Source: Cunninghamia lanceolata
Lineage: Eukaryota > Streptophyta > Pinopsida > Cupressales > Cupressaceae
NCBI GenBank assembly: GCA_027924645.1
Contig: BSBN01000355.1
Coordinates: 2,925,001 to 2,989,000, forward strand
Direction of reading: 5' to 3'
DNA length: 64,000 nt
How positions within the stretch are numbered: the first letter of the stretch is position 1; each line of letters opens with the position of its first letter. The position numbers and the translations under genes are program-made. The notes under the pieces are model-generated. The model was not told where the DNA came from. It saw nothing but the letters and a program-made list of their open reading frames with translations, and searched no databases. Below, in pieces: positions 11,289 to 20,948 of the stretch.

Positions 11289-11336
11289 GCTAGGTCGGAA
11301 AAAGTTGGATATAGTCAAACCCTGCACTTCACAAGT
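11289..11336 (+). pseudogene. Mini-relic of the MADS-box gene (copy 1)
   Basis: About 48 bp that join a near copy of the first 23 bases of the MADS ORF (19 of 23 match by eye) to a near copy of its segment at 11890-11910 (ACCCTGCACTTCACAAGT). The middle, including most of the MADS domain, is missing. Either a partial duplicate with a large deletion or a rearranged fragment. Copy 2 is at 43838-43885. Confidence 0.6.
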
Positions 11337-11510
11337 ATACGCAAATTACGCTACCTTGTCTATTGCTGAGGGTTACACACAAAATTTCAAATTCTATTAA
11401 TGTCTAAATTAACTATATAATTTAAAATTGCATGCATCCTAATTCTTGAAATTATTCTTTAAAATATTGCATGCATCCCTAATTCAGAACTAAAATAATA
11501 AATTCAAAGA

Positions 11511-11647
11511 GATCCTCAAGCTATAAGTTGACTCGTCCCTTGCTTGATCCTCAAGCTATAAGTGCGATTGAATTCAGTCACTTGTGAGCACCTGACATTG
11601 ATTTGCGATTGAATTGAGTCACTTGTGAGCATCCGGCATTGATTTTT
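11511..11647 (+). promoter_or_regulatory. Short direct repeats upstream of the MADS-box ORF (copy 1)
   Basis: Two nested pairs: GATCCTCAAGCTATAAGT at about 11511 and 11546, and a roughly 42-bp repeat starting GCGATTGAATT at about 11563 and 11607. They end 15 bp before the ATG, so they lie in the promoter or 5' untranslated region. Function unknown. Copy 2 at 44060-44196 differs by C to T in the CCGG near 44181. Confidence 0.6.
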
Positions 11648-11662
11648 GGCCTTCTTTGAGAG

Positions 11663-12673
11663 ATGGGACGAAAAAAGCTGGATATATGTTACATCAAGGA
11701 GAAGGCAAAGCGATCAATGCATTTTAGAAACAGATTAAAAGGAATCTGCAAGAAAGCTCATGAGCTCTCTGTAATCTGTGGTGCAGACATTCGTTTTGCA
11801 ATTGAAGATGAAGATGGTAATCACTTTGTTTCTGGGACATCTACGGTGGATCCTGCTATTGTCAATTCATCCAGCAAGCTCAAAGTCTACAACCCTGCAC
11901 TTCACAAGTTCATGGAGGTAAGAGAAGATGAGGAAATTCTTGAAACTCAAAGTTTTAGTATTGAGAAACGGCAAGAACAACATCCATCTGCAGGTGAGGG
12001 AAGACAAATTTCTGTAGCACCATTTCCTCCGACTTCTTCTATGGATGTTGAGCAGCAATTGGATTATTATCACTTTGTTTCTGAAAACAATGGTGAGACA
12101 TCTACAGTCGTGAATTCATCCCGCAAGCTCAAAGTCTACAACCCTGCACTTCACAAGTTCTTGGAAGTAGGAGGAGATGAGGGAATTCTGGAAACTCAAA
12201 GTTTTAGTATTGAGAAACAGCCGCAAGAACAACACCCTTCTGTAGCGCCATTTCCTCCAACTTCTTCTATGAATGTTGAGCAGCAATTGAATTATGATCA
12301 AAAGGAGCTTTGGCCTGAGCTATACAATTGTTCATTATCTTCTTCTTATATAGAGTTGCCAGACGAAGATGGCAATGAGTTTGTTTGTGAGGAGACAGTT
12401 GGAGTTGAAGATTATAATATTATAGCAGAGAAGCAGCAAGAACAACACCCACCTCCATCATGTGTTCCAAATGGAGATCCAGCGATATATATGGGTGAGA
12501 CTGCAGTCGACAGATCACAATTAGCTCTACCACCATCTCCTCCAACTTCTTCCATGAACGTTGAGCAGCAATTGGATTATTATCAAAAGGAGCTTTGGCC
12601 TGAGCTATACAATTGTTCATTATCTTCTTCTTCTATAGAATTGCCAGATCAAGGCTTGGTTGGTGAGTTTTGA
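11663..12673 (+). CDS. MADS-box protein, type I-like, with internal repeats (copy 1)
   Basis: DNA-binding transcription factor candidate acting in the nucleus. Residues 1-57 form a MADS domain: MGRKKLDICYIKEKAKR start, basic RNRLKGICKKAHELSVICGADI core. No K-box or coiled coil follows, so type I (M-type) is more likely than MIKC; subclass not assigned. The rest is repeat-built: residues 68-136 and 151-211 are near copies (KLKVYNPALHKF, ILETQSFSIEK, VEQQL), and QKELWPELYNCSLSSS occurs at 213 and 308. ATG 11663 starts the MADS domain exactly. A good donor GTGAGT at 12663, 9 bp before the stop codon, suggests an intron; see 13519-13626. The copy in the second unit encodes the same protein. Confidence 0.82.
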   Translation: MGRKKLDICYIKEKAKRSMHFRNRLKGICKKAHELSVICGADIRFAIEDEDGNHFVSGTSTVDPAIVNSSSKLKVYNPALHKFMEVREDEEILETQSFSIEKRQEQHPSAGEGRQISVAPFPPTSSMDVEQQLDYYHFVSENNGETSTVVNSSRKLKVYNPALHKFLEVGGDEGILETQSFSIEKQPQEQHPSVAPFPPTSSMNVEQQLNYDQKELWPELYNCSLSSSYIELPDEDGNEFVCEETVGVEDYNIIAEKQQEQHPPPSCVPNGDPAIYMGETAVDRSQLALPPSPPTSSMNVEQQLDYYQKELWPELYNCSLSSSSIELPDQGLVGEF

Positions 12674-15233
12674 TCCGATTTTAATCACAAAACCTTATTA
12701 TTCTTTCCATTGTAAAATCTTGAATTACTGAATTCTGCAATAAATTTTATTTCTAGCATAATGACATGGCTTTTAAAACATTACTTTTTTCTAGGCAATA
12801 AATTTAATTTATTGCCTAATAACATTATTTTAGGCAAACGTGTTTTCAGAAATAGGGCCTGCTTCATGGGAGTTAAACATTTAAGAGTTCTCCGATGCTC
12901 TGATCTTCTATCTTTTTCATATTTTCTTACTGATTAAGTAACAACCTTTTACACCCTTGTTTGAGGGAGACAATATCCACAAAGGCCTACTATCATTTAT
13001 ACAATCAATGTAGCCCCTGTTTAGTTCGTTGCCATGATATTTAGCACTAATGCCCTAAACAGTAAACAGTACATGTACTAGTATTTAGAATTTATCAACT
13101 GTGCTTTCAATGAGAATATATTTCTTCGACCAATCACACAAATATACCAATCTCAAGAGCAAAACTCAGTTCTTTCAAATCTGCAAGTGAAATAAGCAGA
13201 CTTGCATTGCAATGCCACTTTGAGGCAACAAACTCCCGTCACAATAGTTCAATCTCAGGACACAAGATCCTTATACTACTAACACTTGGATGGAGCAGGC
13301 CAGAATTTGATGTCATGTAGTCCATTCTTACGGTTTAGTTTTAATCAAAAACAATTAATATTTTAACTCCACAGAGACTTTGATTGACTTATTTTTTTTT
13401 TATATGATTGTATATGGTAGAATTTTCTTGTAAGCAAACACCTGATTTTTAACTTGTAATTATGTTTTCTTCGATGCCAAAACTTTAGAAACTTATCCAT
13501 GGTTACTTATGTGTGCAGGGTGGTGAAACTCAGAGGAAAGGCCCAAATCAGGTTGAAGAATCTAAAATGGTTTTTAAGACTTGCATTGGCAACAAAGATT
13601 CCAAGGTTGTAAATGTTCGAATATGAAGTCCAACAGTCATCCCCGTAGACTTGCTTCTCCCGCCAACATTTTGTCTCTCGGTTTTTCCTCGGAGACTACC
13701 AATATTTTTCAATTTTTCAACATGGATAATGTAATAAATATATGAGATATACTGCTGTAAATGTAACTGTGAAAACAGAGATAATAATAAAAGAGATTTC
13801 CCCTGCTTCCCGTGGATGTAGCCAAATTGGTGAACCACATAAATTCGGTGTTCTGTGTTTTTCTTTTGTATTGTCTTGCATCTATTTAATTCTGTGTTTA
13901 AACTGTTTATCTATCTGTACTTCGAGTCAACAGTAAAGACACTTGTGCTTGTTTCCAAAAACTTTATCTCACAACCTTGGGCTATGATATTTTATTAGTA
14001 AATATATCACAATCAGTTTTTTAATGAAAATGGCTCTTGGCACTCATTATGAATATGGAGAAAAATGTCTCTGGCCGGTCTAAACTTTTAAACCAAAGTG
14101 TGTTCTCCATTCTCTCCCATAACACCCTGTAGATATTAATATATTTCTCGATTACCCTTCAAGAACGAAACCAAGATAGATTGGGTGTTATGAATATTGA
14201 GAAACATGTACTAGGGATTTAATGAAAAGTTGCTCACGTCACTCTGCATCTCACCTCCCCGCCTTTGGTCTCAAGATGTTTTACAGTTTTTTTTTAATGA
14301 AGAGTTTTGTATGATAACTCTATATTTGTCCCATGATTTGAACCGATTTGTCTTTATTGCTATTATTATTTCATTTCAATAATTGTGTGGAAGTACTTCT
14401 AATTGTTCAATTATTTTATTTTATTGGATCAGTCATTCCAGGTTTCATTCTAAAACTTCATATTAAGATTGTTATGGTTTAAGAATTTCGAAGAGCTTGC
14501 TTTGAATTATCTTGTCCATTGCATCAACATCAATCATGAGAATTCTGATGCAATCATTTCTGTGCATTATGTGGTTTCTGGTTTTGAATGTCAGATTCTG
14601 TCTTTACATGAATCTGCTCAATTTTGGTAATCTGTATATTGAAAGTTTGATTAAAAATGGAGGTATTTGTATATGAGGACCTGTTGTGACAGCACTTACT
14701 TTTAAGCCTGCTTTATTATATAGATGCCTTAATGCTTTTATAAAAGATTAAGCTTTCTATTATGATGAGTGCAAGGCTACCAAGGCTGATCTAGGAATTC
14801 TCTGATCTTTGCTTCAATGTCATACATATTTCCAAAGTAATAACAAGTTAGTTGTCAAACTGTTTTATTTAAATATTATCCATTTCAATGGTCAAACAAT
14901 CAAAAGTAATTTACAAATCATTCAGAATAAAAAGTGGTAAATATTTGTCCTATTTTTATTGGCCGATTGACCTTTAACTGTTAAGGCGGATGATTTAAGA
15001 ATAACCATTGTCAAAATAAGTTAGACTTTGCATTTGTGGGCATATCCATCCATTTTCTCCACATTGTATTTTTGAATGATTTTCAGGCAACATTGAGACT
15101 AGTGAAAGTGGTTATAGATAGACTTATAGGACAGAAGGTGCAATAGCATATAAAATGTATTGTAGAGGGTTTTATTGCTTCGGTGTGATGACTAAAAAAC
15201 TCCATTCAAAGCAAAGGTTTGCTCGATTAACTT
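12674..15233. other. Region downstream of the MADS-box ORF
   Basis: AT-rich, no recognised gene beyond the possible exon at 13519. A perfect hairpin TAGGCAATAAAT-TTA-ATTTATTGCCTA lies at 12792-12818. Repeated TTTTAATGA and poly-T runs near 13390 and 14290. Copy at 45223-47782. Confidence 0.5.
13519..13626 (+). CDS. Possible downstream exon of the MADS-box gene (copy 1)
   Basis: After an acceptor TGTGTGCAG at 13510-13518 a frame stays open for 35 codons to TGA at 13624 (reads GGETQRKG and VFKTCIGNKDSK). It joins in frame only if the donor is the weak GTTGGT at 12659. With the strong donor GTGAGT at 12663 the joined frame stops after two codons, making this untranslated. Transcript data would decide. 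Copy 2 at 46068-46175. Confidence 0.25.
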   Translation, partial: GGETQRKGPNQVEESKMVFKTCIGNKDSKVVNVRI

Positions 15234-15521
15234 GTGTTGTTGATTTTATGTTTATCTATTGCCATCATCGGAACTCATAACAAGCAAACATTTTTATGTT
15301 ATGCGCTCATTCTACCACAGATCAGGTTGCTTCTTGAAATGCTGATACGAAAATGTGATACGAAAAAGCTTAATGGGGTTTTGTTTTTAGGAAATATTAT
15401 TATATGTAAGAAAGGTCCCTGGATAAGGGAACAATTTGTCCGCTTCTTAGAGAGCAAAGTAGGAGCCCTGAAATTATTTGAAGGTGTTGCCTTTGCTTCC
15501 AACCTGAACATGGCAGGGTAA
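15234..15521 (+). other. Unrecognised 95-codon ORF, possible exon (copy 1)
   Basis: Open from 15234 to 15521. The part after TTTTTAG at 15392 reads as coding-like (IREQFVRFLESKVGALKLFEG) and ends at CAGG|GTAAAA near 15518, a fair donor. No family recognised; it may be an orphan exon or chance. Copy 2 at 47783-48070. Confidence 0.2.
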
Positions 15522-16564
15522 AATATTTTTTATAAAATTGCAATGGTTTGCAATTGGGATTTAAATGCGTGAAGATTGTCATTTGAACATTTACCTTTTG
15601 TGACAATGTGACACTTCAAAGTTCATAGTAGGATTGTCATTTAAATTTTTACGTTAGGATATTCTTTGATTGTCAGTTAGGTAGCCGTCAAACTTGCGAA
15701 ATTAAATTTAGGTTTCATTTTATTTTTATTATTTAGGTTAGTTTAGCTGCAATCAATATTATAGATTTATTTTATTTAGGTATGGACTTGGTTTTTAATA
15801 AATGTTATTTTTATTTATTTATTAAGTATATAATAATTAATTTTAATATATATTATTAATTTATTTAATAAATTTGATAAGTATATTTGAAATGAGTTGG
15901 AAGGGAAAACATGTGTAGAAGTAGGGGTTGTTGTATGCTTGGGAGAGGTAGAGGATGAGGAAAACAATGAAGATGAGAAGGAAGAGGATGAATGAAGCAG
16001 AGACTTTGATGATGCGGAAGAGGAAACATGTTGGATCTTTTGGTTTAAGGCTTGGTTGAAGGCCTCAGAGGCAAAATATGTGGTAGTTGGGAAGGACATT
16101 TCTGTTATAGTAGAGGGATTGGCTATTGCTAGGCAAGGTTCTGGCTTGCAGCAGGAGTTGAAACATGGGTTTCTTCTCACTCCCCATACCATAGAGGGTC
16201 AGTGGTTGCTGGCTCGAGTGGTGAAAGTGTGTGTGGGATATCATAGCTAATATGGTGTTGGTATCTACTTTTTGCCCCCATTATGTTCAAGGAGATTGTC
16301 AGTGTTTCTACTCCTTCCGATGCCCTTGGTTAGAAGATTGAATTTGTGGTGTCGAAAGCTAAGCTATAGGGGTCCAGGTTTTTGTTGTTCAAAGTTTAAT
16401 TTTGGAGAGGGACAGTCATGTCATATGCTCTTCTAACTCTCAAGTTTTAGATGGAGCTAGTTGAGGATGGGTCAATGTAGTTAAAGGTAGTTACATTCTC
16501 ACTCTTACCTCTCCCTTGCAGCTAGTTGAGTATGGTGAGGGCCTTCTCCTATGGATACCAAACT
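15522..16564. other. Unassigned AT-rich stretch
   Basis: Very AT-rich at 15700-15900, then a purine-rich GAAGATGAGGAAG stretch at 15940-16010. A 64-codon open frame at 16056-16250 has no known motif. Copy at 48071-49113. Confidence 0.45.
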
Positions 16565-16897
16565 CTAGTGGAAAGGGCCTTCTTCATCAATCCTCGGAGA
16601 TAAACTCGTATGCTGATTGAATTTATTTTGGAAAGGCTTCTTAGGAGGGAAATACATTTTTTGAAACTTGCTTTTTAGAATGGAAGATTCAAGTGCCAAG
16701 GCTCTTTTGGTATCCTCTTGAAGAGATGGAGGATCAAAATCTTTGACTAAACCTTTGAGTGATTCAAATAGGTCTTCAACAAATAACATAACCAACCTTA
16801 TCTTAGTTATGTCAAGTATCATGATGGAAAACTTTTGAAAATTAGTAATATAGCTCTCAACACTACCATACTACTTGAGCTATGCTAATTCCCAAAA
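16565..16897 (-). pseudogene. Ty3/gypsy gag relic (copy 1)
   Basis: Minus-strand fragment of a Retrotrans_gag domain. Upstream FWELA and GSVESYITNFQKFS, then LFVEDLFESLKGLVKDF and ALALES, matching the family pattern of GS..EY...F..L followed by FIEGL...L.GLV. One in-frame stop falls near 16870. It is a different lineage from elements A-C, whose Gag differs. No other domains remain, and it ends in a Lys/Phe-rich tail at 16565. Confidence 0.7.
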
Positions 16898-16929
16898 ATG
16901 CACTTCAGGTTTTTTTTTTGTTAAACTTG

Positions 16930-17249
16930 ATTACCAGTTGGGAGGCTCTAGATTGGGCTAGAGTATCCAATCAAGATGTTGGGATGTTACTTTTAGATTT
17001 TAAGAAAGGATACATGATAGAATTGAATGGCCTTTCGTCCTAATGGAACTAGAAGCCTTTAGATTACCAAATTTATTATGTAAAATGATTAAAACTCTCT
17101 TAAGAGATGCAATAGCACAAGTGGAAGTTAACAAAGAATTAACCAATGAGTTCCAATTACAAAGGTCCATTAGACAGGGGTGCCTCCTCGCCCCCTCTCT
17201 ATTTGTAATAGCAATAGATGCCCTCCATTATATCTTCAGAGACCCCTCC
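16930..17249 (+). pseudogene. LINE reverse transcriptase relic (copy 1)
   Basis: Plant L1-type reverse transcriptase fragment. Frame one reads EALDWARVSNQDVG and LLLDFKKGY (motif A, first catalytic Asp); after a frameshift near 17020 it reads DRIEWPFVLMELEAF, AQVEVNKELTNEF, RSIRQGCLLAPSLFVIAIDAL. It stops just before the position of the catalytic FADD box and is replaced by the minisatellite at 17250. No endonuclease domain or poly-A tail seen. Confidence 0.85.
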
Positions 17250-17560
17250 ATGAGCCCAAAGTTTTTCTTCCGATTTCACTTCCATTTTTGCTTCCAGATT
17301 TGCTTCCATTTTTGCTTCTAGGTTTGCTTCCATTTTTTCTTCCAGGTTTGCTTCTAGTTTAGCGCTGGATTTGGCACCCAATTTGGCTTCCAGTTTTGCT
17401 TCCATGTCTACTTCCATTTTTCCTTCTAGTTTTTCTCTCAGTCATGCTTCATATTTTGCTTCTTGTATGGTGTCGAAAATAGCTTCTTTTTTGGCTTCCT
17501 AGTTGAAACCAAGTTTTGCTTCCATTATGACCTCCTTTGTTGCTTTGGGCTTTTCTTCCA
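17250..17560 (-). repeat. 12-bp minisatellite coding for EAKx on the minus strand (copy 1)
   Basis: Repeats of TTTGCTTCCATT and variants. On the minus strand they keep one frame with only two stops over about 100 codons and give tetrapeptides such as EAKM, EANL and EAKL, then EKLWAHGG. A degenerate repeat-protein exon or a minisatellite with accidental frame are both possible. It starts exactly where the LINE relic ends. Confidence 0.65.
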
Positions 17561-17849
17561 ATTTAACAAGATAATTATATAAAAAAATAAGATAATTATT
17601 ATAAAATAACAAGATCATTATTATAAAATGATCATCATCTATAATTAAAACAAGTGAGTCAAATATCTATAATTTAATTGAATTTTACAACATCCATCCT
17701 AAGAAATAAATTAAAATCATCATACGTAATAAAAATCCATCCAAAAATCATCGACCACTTTCAATATATAAATTGACAAGTCAATATTAATAAGATCATC
17801 ATCATATATAACTAAAACAAGTGAAAGTCAAATATGCCAGTAGATCAAT

Positions 17850-18060
17850 AACATGTCAAAATGATACATGTCCAACAGTCGACATAAGTCAAAATGATAC
17901 ATGTACAAATGATACAAGTAAAAATGATAAATTATGTAACTCACAATGATACAAGTCAAGATGATACATATCCAAATGATATAAGTCAAATTGATACATG
18001 TGAAAATGATACAGCTCAATAATATGGAACTGCAGGCCGTGAAAATGATACATATGATAG
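17850..18060. repeat. AAATGATACATGT minisatellite (copy 1)
   Basis: About ten spaced copies of AAATGATACA followed by a short variable part (period about 15-20 bp) in AT-rich DNA. Copy 2 at 50399-50609 differs by G to A near 50563. The flank 17561-17849 is AT-rich with TAAGATAATTAT-type repeats and no gene. Confidence 0.75.
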
Positions 18061-18131
18061 TAACCATGAAAAGAGGCATCATAACGATATATCAGCAATG
18101 ATCCATGATGCAGTCTATATCATCATGAATG

Positions 18132-18341
18132 TCACTGGGTACTACCAGCAACTGCCTCATCATCATCATCACCATCGTGATCATCATCATCATGATCGTC
18201 GTCGTCGTCATCATCGTCATTGGCCTCGTTGTCTTCTGTATCTGCATCATCCTCATCCTCTGCCGTGTGATCTATACCAGAACCAATATAATCTGGATCT
18301 ATATCATCAGGATCATCTTCATCCTCTGGAAGACCCGTGTT
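18132..18341 (-). CDS. Acidic terminal exon of an unidentified gene (copy 1)
   Basis: Minus-strand open frame of 69 codons plus TGA. A strong acceptor, T-rich tract then GTAG, sits at 18342-18343. It reads GLPEDEDDPDD, PDYIGSG, and then a run of Asp with two His, ending AGSTQ. Acidic tails occur in many nuclear proteins and in some plant transposases; family not determined. The preceding exons are not identified; the transposase-like gene at 24311 is a distant candidate only. The Asp run is a GAT/GAC microsatellite. Confidence 0.4.
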   Translation of the reverse strand, partial: NTGLPEDEDDPDDIDPDYIGSGIDHTAEDEDDADTEDNEANDDDDDDDDHDDDDHDGDDDDEAVAGSTQ

Positions 18342-18798
18342 CTACAAAAAAAAAACATTTAAAATGAAAATTTTATTATTTATTTCATGTAATAATTTAT
18401 TTTTCTATTATATATCTAATATTCCAACATATGAAACGAAACATAATCATATTACATCATATCAAAGTGCACATACCATAATAAAATTTCAAAAATGTTA
18501 CAGCTAATATGTAATTCCAATGATGTAAAACATGCAACAATTCTAATAAATGTTACTAAAGATCATAAAAAAATTGTTATACAATTTAACTATCAACTGT
18601 AAGTTCTATTACATAACCTTAGGTGCCACAAATTGCGTGGTCAATGTATGTTCTTTTTCACTATTAATCTAATAACCTGCATTAGACAGAAACATTAAAG
18701 AGTTTTTAAGTAGCAGTTGATTAAATTCTCTTACATGTCATTAATGAATGCACCCTTTTTTTTTCAATAATTATTTGTCTTAAGGTTCATGAGTAACC
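18342..18798. other. AT-rich stretch with a hairpin
   Basis: No gene seen. A perfect hairpin CTTAAGGTT-CATGAGT-AACCTTAAG lies at 18779-18803. Copy at 50891-51347. Confidence 0.5.
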
Positions 18799-19345
18799 TT
18801 AAGATAAAGGTCTAATAGTTGTTCCATGGGGCATGTTTAACAAACCAAATGCAATTGCCAACTTTTCACCATGGTGGCAGAGAAATAATTCTTTTTCCCA
18901 TCCTTCCACAGCATTAAGTAAATTCTTGAATCTGGAAAATACCTTGCCGCCTTCATCTTCCAAGCCAATTTCTCCAACTTTGCAGAGGTCTTCTTTATCT
19001 ATGGATGTGATCTGTCTCATACACAAAAAAGCATGTACCATTTTATGCCCTTCAATCCAACTGCATCTGGGCATTTTTTTAATTCCTCTATCTTTCATCA
19101 ATCTCCTTACCTCACCACACCTGCCCACTTATGGATAGATGTTTGAGAGAAGAACATAAGTTGTGCAACATTTTAGGATCCAAATCAAAAAGCAGTGCTG
19201 CTGTAAATACTCCTAAGCCTATATTCATATGTGATCTATAGGCACCAAGAAAACACGTGCATACAACCAGCATAGATTTAACAGGTATCTCAATGATAAA
19301 GTTTAGGGTGTGAGCAAGGAGGTCAATCACACACGTATACAAAGA
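18799..19345 (-). pseudogene. PPR-DYW protein relic (copy 1)
   Basis: C-terminal remains of a PLS-class pentatricopeptide protein, a family that edits organelle RNA. From the 5' side: YTCVIDLLA, FLGAYRSHMNIGLGVF and LFDLDPK (E motif), a frameshift near 19130, RRLMKDRGIKKMPRCSWIEG and VHAFL (E+ region), then HHGEKLAIAFGLL (start of the DYW domain). The DYW zinc-binding and end motifs are missing and the N-terminal repeats are not recognisable, so it is dead. Confidence 0.85.
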
Positions 19346-19753
19346 GGCCAACAGGGTGGCTGATCTCCTAGCAAATTGAGGGGTTGAGCAGGAAATAGGG
19401 GAGGAATGCTTTTTTGAAGGGCAGTGTTTCGAGGATCTGAGAAAGATACTAATCAAGGACGATGGGGATTTAGGAATTTTGTAGGTATAGCTCAATGTAG
19501 GAGATCTCAAAAGAATCGACAGAAGGCATGGCTCTCTCCAAGATAGGAAATCCCAGGGGAGATAGGAAGGACTGTCCCCAGTCTGGTTCGATTAGGGAAG
19601 AGTCAAGCAAGTGTTCCTTTTCCAGAAGTGAGGACGGTTCAGATAGGCAAAAAGCATCGTAAAACCTGCAACTTTTAGACCACGTAAGTCACGAGGAAGG
19701 TAATCAAGAGAAACTTCCTATTTTAGGAGGACAGCTCGAAGTCTCCCATAACA

Positions 19754-20221
19754 ATGTCGGGCAGAAACCACTTCGGAGTCCACTTCGAGTGCTTGGAGGA
19801 GTCGGTGGACTAGCAAGTCCGCCGCTTATTTAGTACAGAGGAGGAGGGGCTACGTAATTCCATCAAAGAGATTATAGGGATACGGGGAGCACAAGGCAGC
19901 CATATCCATGACAGTATCCTTTTAGAGAGTTTCTATGTGACTGACGTCCAAGCCATATGGTCTCTTGCCAGGGCGTCAAGATTTACAGGTTTTATGGTCA
20001 ATGAGGGGGTCAGGGATGATGTTATTATTACAGGCCAGTACACCAACCCAAATCCAAAAAAAGGTTTCATCTGTGACGTGGAGGCAATCAAGAAGAAGAA
20101 GAAGAAAACTAAAGAAGCCCTCAAGATCTTCAAAGAGGGACTGGAAAACTGTGACATGACTTCTTTTGTAAACTTTATAAGCCTATATGGCAATTTGTTC
20201 TCAGTAGAACAGCTAGAATGA
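19754..20221 (+). pseudogene. Unrecognised ORF with one internal stop (copy 1)
   Basis: A frame starting ATG at 19754 runs 155 codons to TGA at 20219, broken only by TAG at 19811. It reads as real protein: RNHFGVHFECLEES, ESFYVTDVQAIWSLARASRFTGF, then a KKKKKK run and EALKIFKEGLEN. I recognise no domain. A transposon ORF or a lost host gene are both possible. The upstream 19346-19753 has no clear content. Confidence 0.35.
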
Positions 20222-20943
20222 ATTAACTCCCTCGTGGATGGGATAAACTCCATCTCAGAGGCTATGTAACTTTTGATATTTTGATGTAACTTATCATCCT
20301 CATGAATACAAACATCATCACAAATGTTGGAAACACGTCATTGGTTCAAATTGACATCTATCTCATTAACAAAGAGATTAGAAACTTTAGGTATACCAAG
20401 AAGAAAGTCAAGATCATGTATCTCAAGTTTGACTCTTACATCCATGCTTTCCTTAGCAAGACTATCCTTAAGAGTATACTTGTGGTAGCTGAAAACTCAC
20501 ATTTACATGACCAACAATTAAAAAAATTGTGCCTATATCATGATTAAACTAAGATCTACAAGTTTTGTCCCCATGGAGTGTACATTTGCAACACTACACA
20601 AGCACAAAAATCTTCAATTACATCTTCAAGATGGTCATTCCAATCATCTAGTTCATCATACAAGGAAATTGGCTCAGGAGGAGGAGTTAGACAAGTAACT
20701 TCTAGGAACACTAAATAGTACCCTTCCATTAGCGTCAAGGGTTCAGTAAAAAATATAGTGGCCCTAGTTAGCAGGTTGTATGGGGAGAAGGATGCTTCTC
20801 ATTTTCAAGAATCCTAAGTCTCATTGCTACATATGTTGCTTAAAGAAGGGCCAATTTTAAACGAGGTAGTTGCTTTGTCACTCACTTTGTGCAATGAAAT
20901 GACGAGAGTCGAGTCTCCTTATATCACTGTAGATTTACATACA
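20222..20943. other. Unassigned stretch left of the copia solo LTR
   Basis: An 81-codon ORF at 20302-20547 (+) and a 60-codon acidic frame at 20738-20556 (-) match nothing I know. Copy at 52771-53492. Confidence 0.45.
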
Positions 20944-20948
20944 GTAAC

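Noticed and set aside
15815..16192. Ser-rich 125-codon minus-strand ORF
   Set aside because: Low-complexity reading of a GAAGATGAGG-type purine tract and AT-rich DNA; no motif or splice context.
17180..17362. Leu/Phe/Pro-rich plus-strand ORFs over the LINE and minisatellite junction
   Set aside because: Out-of-frame shadow of the LINE reverse transcriptase followed by simple repeat.
18098..18367. His/Arg-rich plus-strand ORF (89 codons, with a run of His)
   Set aside because: It is the reverse reading of the GAT/GAC repeat in the acidic minus-strand exon; the exon has a splice acceptor and non-repeat sequence, the His-rich reading does not.
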